64,000 nt of DNA. Source: Candolleomyces eurysporus (Eukaryota; Basidiomycota; Agaricomycetes; Agaricales; Psathyrellaceae). The notes below the pieces were generated by a model. The model saw only the letters and a list, made by a program, of their open reading frames with translations, searched no databases and was not told where the DNA came from. Of this stretch, positions 35,128-46,000 are shown piece by piece. Where the stretch lies: the NCBI GenBank assembly GCA_027579435.1, contig JANBPK010000809.1, positions 62,001 through 126,000 on the forward strand. Reading direction: 5' to 3'. Within the stretch, counting starts at the first letter, position 1. Every line of letters starts with the position of its first letter. The position numbers and the translations under genes were made by a program.

Positions 35128-38100
35128 ATGGAGGAAGCTTTGGCAAAAATTAGGCCTCATGTGTCTTCGAACCTGGCACACCAAAAGACCCCTGCAACGC
35201 TCCTCGCCGCGCTGGAGGCCACCTTCACTGAGCAGAAGACGGAGCGCACCTCAACCGCTTACTTTGCAGCATTGCTCACGACATTGGACGGGACCGTTCA
35301 GAAGAAAGAGCTTGGTTTGAACGAGGGAGACGTTTTGCCAGCCGAGCTATACCTTTTGGCCCTTATCACTCCATTTGTCGCTCCTCCAGTTATCCGCGCC
35401 AACTTGAATTCGATTCTCTCCCTGACCGCACCACTATTCCCTGCGTTAGTCCAACATGCACCTGCCCTGCGCTCCCAGTTGTCGCTGTATCAAGGCCTCT
35501 TGAGAGCCTTGGATCGGTCCCAGCTCGAAGCGCAAGGCATACGGCAGTCGTTCGCGTCAATACTTCAACTTTGCATCGATCCACGACCGAAAGTACGAAA
35601 GAAAGCGGTCGAAGTCGTGAACGATATTATTTCCAACCCTCCATTGCCGCTCGCCGTCCACCCTTATTCGCAAAGGGTTGCCGATTGGACAAAATCTAAC
35701 CTGGCGGAGGCGAGTGCAAACCCAATAGCCAAGGCAAAAGGTCCCAAGCAATCCACAGGCAATAATGCAGACACTGCGATTCATCTTCTCGCGTTCCTCC
35801 GACAAGTTTTGCCTCACTTCCCTCCTGACGTGCGTTTCGTTAGTTTTGGTCGTAATCGGTATACTGACACTGTTCCAGTCGTTGCCTTCCCTCACCAGGC
35901 AACTCATTGCTTTGCCCCGTCTAGGCCATGTGTATCTCACCCAATCGACCTACTCCCTGCTCGCTGAAATTTTCGCCCTTCCCCTTGAAGACCCTGCCAG
36001 CAGCTTTGGAGAACCCCTTCCCGAAATTCTTTCCGTCCTTGTTTCCTCACCACCTCCCAAATCCGATCAAACCATTGCAGCGTCATGGGTGTTGACTGTT
36101 GGGGGAGCTATGAAATCCTACAGCCAAATCGACTCCGCTGCCTGCACTTCTGAAATCACCAAAGTGTGGAAGATCGTATCCGTTTTCCTCGAATCGTCCG
36201 ACTCCACGACACGCAGCGCAACCGCCACCGCCCTCTCAAAAATCACGGAGTGCTTTTCCGCTGAATACGTCTCATCTGAGCTGCAAAAGAAGGACAAAAA
36301 TTCGCCAATCCGAAAGATCATCCAACAAACCTCCAACGCACTGGATTCTGTAGCACTCGCTCGCGCTAGCCCGGAGATCCTCACTATCGTTGCCGCTCTC
36401 ACATGGAACCTCCGCCATCGCGCCTCCAAAACTTCACCGACTGCTGCAGAGCTCTTGCTCCTTCCCTTGATCCAAAGGATTGCCGAACTCAGGATCCAGA
36501 AGGGGTTTGAGTACAAGGAAGCAGCAGATGCAACCTTGGGAGTGGCCATGCACGTTATGGGACCGCATGTTCTACTCGAAGCCCTACCGCTTAACCTCGA
36601 ACCCTCAGCAAGGTAAGCATCGTTGGTATACCGATTTCACAGAATATTAAGCTTTTTTACAGGGAAGCAGGTGAAGAGCCGAAGGCCTTCCTCCTCCCTC
36701 TCCTCGTTCAGTCCCACCCGTCACCTCTCAGCCACTTTATCAACTATTTCGTCCCTTTGAGCGAACAGATGTTCGATCTCCAGCAAACTGCTGAAAGCCA
36801 CGGCCGCCAGTCGGAAGCCAAGGTCTGGAGTGTCCTTGTGGGGCAAGTTTGGGCAGGCTTGGTCGGATATTGCCATGGGATTCCTGATCTAAAACAGGTG
36901 AGTTACAGCAAAAGTATTTATCCAGATTATTAACGGGCTTTTTTTNACCAGGCATTCAGTCCTACTTTCTCTCAGCTACTGTCGCAGGTCTTGTACAGTC
37001 AGGACGAGCTGAGGCCCGCTATCCTGAGGGCGCTCAAGACTGTTGTTGACTCGAACCTGGCGATATCGCAAGGCAACTTTGAAAAGGCACCGACAACTAC
37101 AATTACACAGGAAGATGCTGTCAGCAACCTTGCCTTCCTTCGTACCCAGAGCGAGAGCTGGCTTGCTGTCCTATTCAACGTTTTTGGGTCTGTGGATCGA
37201 GATGCCCGTGGCATGGTAGGCGATGTCATCACGTCTTGGGCATCGATTGCTGGAGAGCAGGTGAGATTGTTTTTTTTGCTCTCATGATGATATTCGGTAA
37301 CCTTGGGTCGCTGGTAGGAAGTGGCCAAGGCCTACGGAAAAGTGATCCAACTCTTTAAGACCAACCTCGCCAAAACACAGCAAGAAACCAAGCGGCCTAA
37401 CACGACCGCCCTGAGCGAGAGTGCTAGCTTGACGACTACTGCACAAGATATTCTCATTCTGCTTTTGCCATACATGTCACCAGCCGACGCACAGAGCCTG
37501 TTTGAGCTTTGCCTGACCGCCGAAGTTCTGAGTGGGAAAGATAATGCCATCCAGAAGCGGGGGTACAAGATCTTGGCCCGGTTGCTTGAAGGTGGAAAGG
37601 TCGTGGTGGGAGCTGAAGAAGTGCTCAAACGGTTGGACGATCTCGTCGATGGGTTGCTTCCTGCCGCGAAAAAGGTGTGAACATATTGAGTGTGCTGCAC
37701 GAGTTTTCCTCCAGGCTGACAGTGATTACTAGGACCGATTCACCCTGCTCTCTCTCCTTGTTGACAGATTGCCGTCAACGTCTCTGCATGTCATTCCCTT
37801 GCTCATCCCCGAGGCCGTCCTCGGTACCAAAGAGCCCTCGGAGAAGTCGCGTAGTGCTGCATTTGACCTGGTCGTCGCTATGGGCAAGAAGATGCATGCA
37901 GGTGGTGTTGTGAAGCGCAGCTTGGTCGATGGCATGGACGACGAAAACGCTCCAGAAGGTGAGTTCCTTGCCTGAAAACTGGATTACATCTATTGATTGA
38001 TTCGCTACAGCTGTGGCGAACATTGACGAGTTCATTACTATGATGGCTGGCGGGCTGGCCGGCGCAAGTCCGCATATGATCAGTGCCTCGATCACCGCTA

Positions 38101-39387
38101 TTTCGCGGCTTCTTTTCGAATTCAAAGGTTCGTCTTTTTGTGACGCTTCTTGCTCGAATTCTAGCCCAAGTTATATGCCCTAGATTCTATTTCGACAAAA
38201 ATGCACGATGAACTTGTCATGACGCTGACCGTCTTCTTGACGTCTGCCAACCGAGAAATCGTCAAATCTACCATTGGCTTCATCAAGCTCGCGATTCATA
38301 CTCTACCAGTCGAGATCCTCCGCCCTCATCTGAAAGACCTTGTCGTAACCTTGCTCGCATGGTCTCACGATCACAAAAATCACTTTAAGGTCAAGGTTCG
38401 CCACATATTTGAGCGGATGCTGCGAAGATTTAGTTTCGAGGAGGTCTATGCGTGTGCGGCTGACCAAGAAGCTTCCAAGGTCCTGTCAAATATCAAGAAG
38501 CGGAAAGACAGGGCGAAGAGGAAGAAGGCTGCCAAAGCGGATGCCGAAGGCGAGGATGAAGTATGCCCTTTGACTTGAGGTCATTATATCTCAGCATCGC
38601 TGATTTGCATTCATTAGGTCTCAAATGCCCCCCGACCCGGTGGCGGTGACGCATTCGAGGATGTTCTCTATGGTAGCGAAAGTGAGCTCGGCGATGATGA
38701 TGACGACGAGGATGGCGCTCCCGCCCAAGCTCAGTCGTCGAAAGATAAAAAGGGTTCATCGCAAGTGCGCCTCCGGGTAGATGATGATGAACCCATGGAT
38801 CTCTTGCATGATATTTCCGCGAAAGTTACAAGTAAGTACTTGCGCATACGTTGTGGTCTTTACTAATAGTCTCTGTCAGCTACTGCGAATGCTCGGCGTC
38901 GAAAGCCCGGCCAAGAGGCTGCTCGTTTCAAGACTGATGTTGATTCGGGCAAAATGGTCATTGACGAAGATTCCGACGAGGAAGATGGAGCTGCTGCCCA
39001 GCGAGATGTCGCTGGAACAGCATACAAGGAGAGCATGACATCCGTCGATGGCTTCACTCGAGGACCTAATGGAAAGATCAAATTCAATAAGGACACTAAG
39101 AAGCGCCGACGAGAAGAGGCCGAAGAGGATGTTGAGATGGAAGATGCCGAGTCTACGCCAAAAGCAAAGAAAAACAAGAAGAAAGCCGAATTCAGAATCG
39201 GGCAAGAATTTAAAGCCAAAGTATGGATCGCATGATATCTTAGATTTGGGCCACACTGACTTTCCACCGATTGCAGAAAGCAGGAGGCGATATCAAGAAG
39301 AACGGGATGGACCCTTATGCATACCTTCCTCTGGGACAGGCCGCAAAAAGAAAGAAGGGTCACATTGGCATTACAGGCCGGCGGTAG
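35128..39387 (+). CDS. RRP12: RRP12-like ribosome biogenesis HEAT protein
   Basis: Karyopherin-like HEAT-repeat protein needed for processing and nuclear export of both pre-ribosomal subunits. It runs from MEEALAKIRP to the stop at 39385-39387, with about ten short introns and roughly 1,250 aa. Helical repeats run through most of it, with the NUC173-type middle region (SLPSLTRQLIALPR ... YSLLAEIFALP). Conserved C-terminal blocks are HFKVKVRHIFERMLRRF and the basic nuclear tail (KKRKDRAKRKKAAKADAEG). An acidic stretch (GDDDDDEDG) and the final GMDPYAYLPLG follow, the latter typical of Rrp12. The ambiguous base at 36946 lies in an intron. Its stop is 33 bp from the stop of the convergent chaperone gene. 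Confidence 0.92.
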
Positions 39388-39420
39388 ATTTAGGTTTTCA
39401 TTATTGTATATTACTGCACT

Positions 39421-40418
39421 TCATCCATACAAGGTTTGGTCATGAGGAGACCCGAACAGCCCTGCCTTCCATGACGAAGGTTCTTTCCACCCGCCTGTGG
39501 TTATATTCAGATCTACTACCTTGGCAGTCACCGAGGCGAGAAGGGCCGCATCCGCTGCATTATCCCCTTCCAGAACAAACTGGAGGAGCGATGCTGTCGG
39601 GATAGGCCAGTCCGAGGGTATTGAATTTAGTATCCTCCTCGTCAGGCCACCACCAGGAATGAAAGGGATTGCCGCATCTTCTTCAGAGCTACCTGGGGGC
39701 GCAGGTGAACGGTAAGCCGGTATGGGGAGCTGCTCCAAATTCTGGAGAGGTGTCCCTTCCAGACTGGATTTGTGCTGAGATAGCCGGAGCTGATATGTTG
39801 GCGTACTATGGCGGAGCTTAGCCTTCGCTTTACAGAAAAAGGGTTAGCACGTACAGCATCTGGGCATCCGTTCTGTTCGAAAGGTCCATCCCAGACAGGA
39901 ACAATACAGCAGAGAATTGGGAGGATTGTGCAAAGCTAAGCAGGGCATCCGTAAATTCCTGCTTTCTGGACTTTCCGCAGAGAAGATGTGAGTTGCGAAC
40001 ATGGGACTATTGTAGCAGCGTTACACCTACCACGAGAATCGGAGATCTTTGCTGAATCACAACGATTTTTGAATCGGGCTTGCCGAACACTGTAAAGGAT
40101 ACCCGCTCAGTGCATATTGGTTCGGCTCGACTTCAAACCAGACGTACGTTCTATGGGTGTCGTGATACCATGGAGCCCATCTTCCCTCCCTCCAACCACC
40201 GGTATGCAGTACGTCGGGTCCAATATCGCGATCTGCTGCAACCCAAGTGTCGCGATTAGGAGATCGGCAGCGAGCTGGGCGACATTTGCCGTTGAGACGA
40301 TAGGCTACAATGGGAGAAGTCAACTCCTAGGCCAGCATTTCCAAACATAAGGATAACGGACGACGAGAAGAACCTTCCCGGCCAAATCTGTGGGGGCGGT
40401 TGGGTAAATGAAGGTCAT
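39421..40418 (-). CDS. PSMG2: Proteasome assembly chaperone 2 (PAC2/Add66)
   Basis: Chaperone that, with PAC1, helps assemble the alpha ring of the 20S proteasome. It starts at 40418 (MTFIYPTAPTDL) and ends at 39421. An intron follows KVLLV, the next exon reads STANVAQLAADLLIATLGL, another follows GREDGLHGITTPIE, and then LFGKPDSKIVVIQQRSPIL. The last exon begins before SPAPPGSSEEDAAIPF and holds IPGGGLTRRIL and a WKEPSSWKAGLFG end, which is typical of the family. I estimate about 270 aa. The exon around 39,900-40,020 (FTDALLSFAQSSQFSAVLFL) is clear, but some splice edges near 39,760-39,850 are uncertain. Confidence 0.83.
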
Positions 40419-40579
40419 CGCTGCGTTGAGGAGGACAGCCTGAGATTGGCGCGCGGACCTCCAATTTGAGTATGTGGCTGACGAGGGCTGACAGGGGCTG
40501 ACGCGTCTCATCTCGTCATTGATCTTTCCCTGTCAGCAACCTCCACCACACTGCACATTCCACTAGCACCTACCACAAC

Positions 40580-41388
40580 ATGGCTGACCCTGAGCGCTCT
40601 GTCTACGAGCAAACTAGGCCGAACTACAGAAAAAGTTTCATTGCTCTGGAATGCGATCCAGACATTTTCACAGAGTTGGCCCATAACCTGGGTGCCGATG
40701 GGGTCGAGTTCCACGACATCTATTCTTTCGACTCTGAGCTTCTCCTATTCATCCCTCGTCCTGTGCTCGCCTTCATCTTGGTGATCCCACCTCCTGTACA
40801 GGATGACGAAGGGGTCACGGCAAGAGAGAAGGCCGTGCCAGTCTACCATGGCAAGGGCGAAGATGAGCCCACCATTTGGATTGCCCAAACAATCCAAAAT
40901 GCGTGTGGGCTGTATGCGATCCTGCATGCCCTATCGAACGGCATCGACAGATCGAAAATTAGTGGGTCGCATTGCGATACTGATTCATTCGCGCTCTAAC
41001 AGACGAACAGAACCTGGATCACCCCTGGATGACTTCTTAACGACTTCCATCCCCCTTGCGCCTTATGAAAGGGCCTTGGCTCTGGAGGCCTCTGCAGACA
41101 TCGAACGTGCACATACGTCTGCAGCAAAAAANGGGCATCTCCGCAGTTCCAGATCCAAAAGACGCCGTCAAACATCACTACATTTGTTTCGTCAAGTCGC
41201 CAAAAGATGGGCATGTGTACGAGCTGAACGGAACTTCAAAGGGGCCAATGTGCCATGCTAGCACTGTTGCGAAGTCGGACGACCTCCTGGATCCGGAGGG
41301 AGGAACACTTGACCTTATCAAGAAGTACATTGAAGAGGCGGGTGGTGATGTGGGATTTAGCTTGTTAGGTCTAACTTTGTCATCATGA
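40580..41388 (+). CDS. Ubiquitin C-terminal hydrolase, UCH-L3/Yuh1 family
   Basis: Cysteine protease that removes small adducts from the ubiquitin (or NEDD8) C terminus. Two exons, 40580-40961 and 41011-41388, give 252 aa when the ambiguous base at 41132 (after six A) is ignored. Keeping the N would shift the frame out of the catalytic half. The oxyanion Gln (about 103) and nucleophile Cys (about 109) are in AQTIQNACG, and the catalytic His (about 183) is in KHHYICFV. The third triad residue, normally Asp in a YELDG-type block, is Asn here (YELNGTSKGP, codon 41227-41229). It is divergent from the PAC2 gene with 161 bp between starts, which places two ubiquitin-proteasome genes side by side. 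Confidence 0.88.
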
Positions 41389-41485
41389 TTTCCTAGCTAT
41401 GCATAAGCCACAGCTGCTATTGCTATTTCAACCAGATACGGACCAAGTTGTAAAGCGTCTTGTCTCACCTATATAACGAGAAAAT

Positions 41486-42635
41486 CTAATCCTTCTTCAA
41501 CTGTTCTACCAATTGAGGGACAACTTCGAAAAGATCTGCTACCAGGCCAACATCCGCGACTTGGAAGATTGGTGCATCCGGGTCCTGTGAGCCGTTAGAT
41601 ACATTTCACGGGTTGAATTATGCGGACTTGCCTTGTTCACAGCGACGATGAGTTTCGAGTCCTTCATGCCGGCAAGATGCTGGATGGCACCAGAAATTCC
41701 AAGGGCCATGTAAAGTTCCGGAGCGACGACTTTTCCTGTCTGACCAACTTGAAGGGAGTTGTCTGCGTAGCCAGAATCGACGGCGGCACGGGAGGCACCA
41801 ACGGCAGCACCGAGAACATCCGCCAGGGGATAGAGAGTGGCTTCAAAAGTCTTTGCGTCCTTCAGGGCCCTTCCTCCAGAAACTACACGCGATGCAACGC
41901 CAAGGTCTGGTCTGTCCGACTTGGCGATAGTAGTTTTTATGTGCTGAGTGAGGGGATCGGCGACTTGAACAGGTTCGACCTCCTTAGCTTCGACACTTGC
42001 CCCGTCCTCTGAGGGCGTTGGGGCAAATGCAGTTCCTCGGACTGTGAAGAACTTGATGGGGATGGCGGAGGGTGCCTTGACTGTGGCAATAGCATTCCCG
42101 GCATAAATTGGTCGCGTAAATGTAGTGCTGTTGGTGGAAGCGTCGTGCTCGACCGAAGTCACGTCGGACACGGTCGGAGCATCGAGCCTGGCCGACACCC
42201 TGGGCAATACAGATTTTGCAGAGGAAGAGGTAGCGGAAACGACGTGCGTGAACGAGGAATCGGATAGCAGCTTCTCGAAGAGGGGAGTGAGGACTTCAGG
42301 CAGTGGCTCTGCGTACTGACTGGAGGTCGAGTGCAGCACCGAGGTCAACCCTTGGAGTCTAGAGACGCCATTCAGCCCTCTGAAAGTCGGCAAAGAAAGA
42401 GAGAGACTCACTTCTTCGCCTGTTCAACGACTCCATTAACATGCTCTGAGTCTCCGACAATCAATGCAGAGACCTGGCCACCGAGCTGCTTCGCAGCCGT
42501 CAAGGCAGAGAGCGAGCCAGCCTCGATGACACCTTTACGGTGCTCCAAAAAGACCAAGGCATGGGGCGACGTTGCTGTCGCGTATGTTCGACAAGCTATC
42601 GGTCGAGAAAGTCTTAGGCCTGTCTGAAGCAACAT
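41486..42635 (-). CDS. Electron transfer flavoprotein alpha subunit
   Basis: Mitochondrial matrix flavoprotein subunit that passes electrons from acyl-CoA dehydrogenases to ETF-ubiquinone oxidoreductase. It starts at 42635 ([12 protein letters not shown]), with a basic, Arg/Ser-rich presequence to about residue 22, and ends at 41486. There are three exons; the last intron (41585-41631) has a GC-AG border. The C-terminal FAD-binding domain is clear, with VVSGGRAL, the [16 protein letters not shown] helix, [18 protein letters not shown] and [15 protein letters not shown]. It then continues [15 protein letters not shown] to the end. The N-terminal domain has [20 protein letters not shown]. It is divergent from helicase copy 1, with 392 bp between starts. 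Confidence 0.94.
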
Positions 42636-42970
42636 GGCGATGGCGAGCACTGAAGTATTGACGGTCCAGGACGGAAGGAACTCAACGCCATCCCTCCGCA
42701 TAAAATCACGGAGTCAGCCATACTTCCCACGGCCGGCCAGTGCTCACGCGCTCACCAAGCGACTTCGAAGTTATTTTTGACGATGACGGGCTTGCCCCGA
42801 GACTCATTCACGCATCCGCTTCCACCCATTGCCTCGTCGTTTCTACCACTGTTTCCAAGGAGAACCACCGGTTCTCTCGTTCATTAGTTGCCACTGCCCA
42901 AGCCGCGCGGTTTCTCCCGTGATCCTCACCCTGAAATTGCCTAGTATATCGGTCTAAGCGCCCAGGAAAT

Positions 42971-42980
42971 GTATAAGTAT
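42971..42980 (+). promoter_or_regulatory. TATA-like element, helicase copy 1
   Basis: gtataagtat lies 57 bp upstream of the chosen ATG at 43028. The same element at the same distance precedes copy 2, so the duplication carried the core promoter. It also argues for the MSQAK start, because the in-frame CTG/ATG-like codons upstream lie too close to it. Confidence 0.5.
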
Positions 42981-43027
42981 CGGCGGTGCCCAGCCTCGAG
43001 GCTCATCCTTCCCAGCTCTGCTCCACC

Positions 43028-46000
43028 ATGAGTCAGGCTAAACGAGGGACTTGCTTTCATTTTTCAACACCTCGCGGCTGCAGACATGGTAATGCCTGTC
43101 GTTTCAGCCACGATGTGGAAGCAAATTCAGCTCGCCCATCCTCCTCCCCGACGAAGAATAGATCAGGTCATGATAAGCGACCTTCGACAAACATTTGCCA
43201 GTTCTGGCTGGTGCATGGACGCTGTAAATATGGGGACCAATGCAAGAAGAGCCATCAACGAGACCTTCCCGCCGGGACAGCGTCGACGGGCCCATCGACG
43301 GCAGGACAAGCACCGCTGCTTGCAGGAAATGGGATTTCGACCATCGATCCCACCAACGCTGATATCTTCAGATCCATTTCGGAAAACCCTTTGACGGCGG
43401 CAGAGATCAATACTTTGATGAAGAAATACCTATTCGATGACTATCGATTTGTCAAGACTTTTGACGTCTATGCTTTTTGGTTCCCGTTTCCAAGCGTACA
43501 TCGATCCAATAAAAATTGTGTACGTGTTGTGTCTCTCTTGCACAAAACCAAGTCCTAAATCCATCGAAACAGTCGGATCAGGATGGGCAGGTACATATTG
43601 TCTTTTATTCGCCATGGAATTATGAAGGACTCACTTCTCGCTAAGGTTCTCCTGAAAACTATCGCGGAAGGGAATGGTCTCCTTCGCATCAACAACATCG
43701 TCCAGTGGCCCCAGGTCGCTTTCAACGCAGGATCTAGCCCTGTCATACTATCTTTCCAGCGCGGATATCTTCCTTTGATTTCGGTAGGAAGAATATTCAA
43801 CATTGAGTGCACACATCTCTAACTCGACGCCCTTAGCTCTTATCGTCAGATTTCGTAGTGAAGAGCACCTTGAATCATCTGGTCAAGTGAGTGCTGTCAT
43901 CGCTGCTCTAAATCTCAAACCAACCACGAATAGCGCACTCTATATGCGGGTCCTTGACAATATCGACATATTTTCGGGCCATTTGAAAGCCTTTCTGAAT
44001 GCTGCTATCGCTGCAGGATCATTCAAAGATCCCAACTCGACGCAGCCGGATACACTCTCGGGATCTCATATCTTCACTGCGCTCTCGACCATCTTTTTCG
44101 AGTATGTTTTCCTTCTTTCACGTAGCTCTGGCGCATCTGTCTGAATAGAATTCCAGATGTCTCACACGATTTAAGAATGCCGTGACGACTTATCCAGCTC
44201 TCCCCCCCCTTGGTCAATGACTTGTCGGAGTGGGTCGAAAATTGGATCAGCATGTTGTCGGCCACGCCCCCTACCTTCGTCGACCCAGTACTCGAGAAGT
44301 CTCAAGCTCGAGAATTTGTCACATTCTACGTGCGAGATAAAGTCAAGAAACTCGTTACCATCATCGAGCGCGAAATGAACAAGAAGCTCAAATCGAGTCA
44401 GAACCTAAACGAGCCTATCCCTCGTGGGGTCAACGAAGGCGTAGTATCCGCACTCAAGATTTTGTACGAAGGCCAAGGCCCTGGTTCTCTCCGACCTGAT
44501 GGTCCTCGTCATGATAATGACTTTGACGACATCCAAGATATCCGAATTGCCCCAACCCATGATGAATTGGTTAATAACATCAAGCCTTATCTTCCTGCAA
44601 ACTTTTTCGAGGCCCCTCACCATCTTCCTCCCGATTCCATGGAGCGCCTGTTAGATATTCAGTTCAGGTTGCTGCGAGAAGAGCTAACGTAAGACTAAGC
44701 TTCAATTTCCATTCCCGTTCGAGGTTTCTAATGAACCTCGCAGTGCACCGTTGCGAACAAGCCTTCAGCTCGTTCAGCACGACTTGATGGACAGAGACAA
44801 GAGCAAGACAAAATCTAACCAGCTGGCAAACATAATCAAGGGGAAGGGCGGGAAATACAAGGGATTCGTGGACAAAGAGGACAGTGTTATCTTCAACGTT
44901 TACACCAACGTATCTTTCACTGGAGTCCATCCAGATCGACGTGGAATATCAGTCAAAGTTGCTTTTGACACACCCCCTGGACGCGGACGCTCCGCGAAGG
45001 GCCGTGAAAGAGTGGCATTTTGGGAAGGCGCCAGTGGAAAGAGACTTATACAAGGAGGGCTCATCGCGTTGGTATGGGAAGAAGGCGGTGATATAAGCAT
45101 TCATCTCGGTGTTTTAGCAACGAATCTCAAGGAGATCACGGATTTCGTCAAGGAGAACGCGAACGCGACACAAACTGTAGCCCGTATTGTCTTTTTCGAC
45201 ACTTCGGTTCAGCTTCGAATTCTCCAGGACCTCAAAAAGACGCAAAATCGCCGCAGGTCTCCCAGCACCAAATTGCTCGTCGAGTCGCCTGTCATGTTCG
45301 AGGCCATTCGCCCGTTCCTGGAGGCTCTCAGGGTCGAGCCTGAAACCCTTTCATTCAAAGAATATCTCGTCCACCACCCAATCGGGTATTTCCCCAACAG
45401 TCCCATTCTGCCACCAAAATACTCCAGGATGGCAGGGTTCCAATATCAGCTCGCGCCCCTCTTTTCTCCGGAAAGCGGTGTGACGGATCTCAGACTTTCG
45501 GTCAACGATCCTGAGTCCATCGCCAATGCCCGAGATGCACTCAAATCGAGTCGTCTAGATCCAAGCCAAGCCGATGCCGTGGTTGATACACTCCTACGAG
45601 AAGTCTCATTGATTCAAGGGTAAGAGCATTGACTCGTTAATCATGAAATCTTCACGAAATGCTCATTGAATTATGCCTCTAGGCCTCCTGGAACCGGGAA
45701 AGTGAGCCTTTCTCTATTCTCGAGTCTTATTTTGAAACTTAACTGTCCATAGTCTTTTGTTGGCCTCGAACTGTTGCGCGTTCTTCTAGCTTCAGCCAAA
45801 CCCATTCTCATGATCGCTTTCACCAACCACGCATTAGACCATATGCTGGCCGGGGTGCTCGACGCTAAAATTACCGACAAGATTGTTCGCCTTGGGAGCA
45901 GGTCGGCAGACGAACGCATCTCCGGGTTCTCGCTCGAGAACCTAGAGAAGATAGCCGGCAAATCTGATAGTGGGCTCGACCGCATTAACAGGCGAAATTA

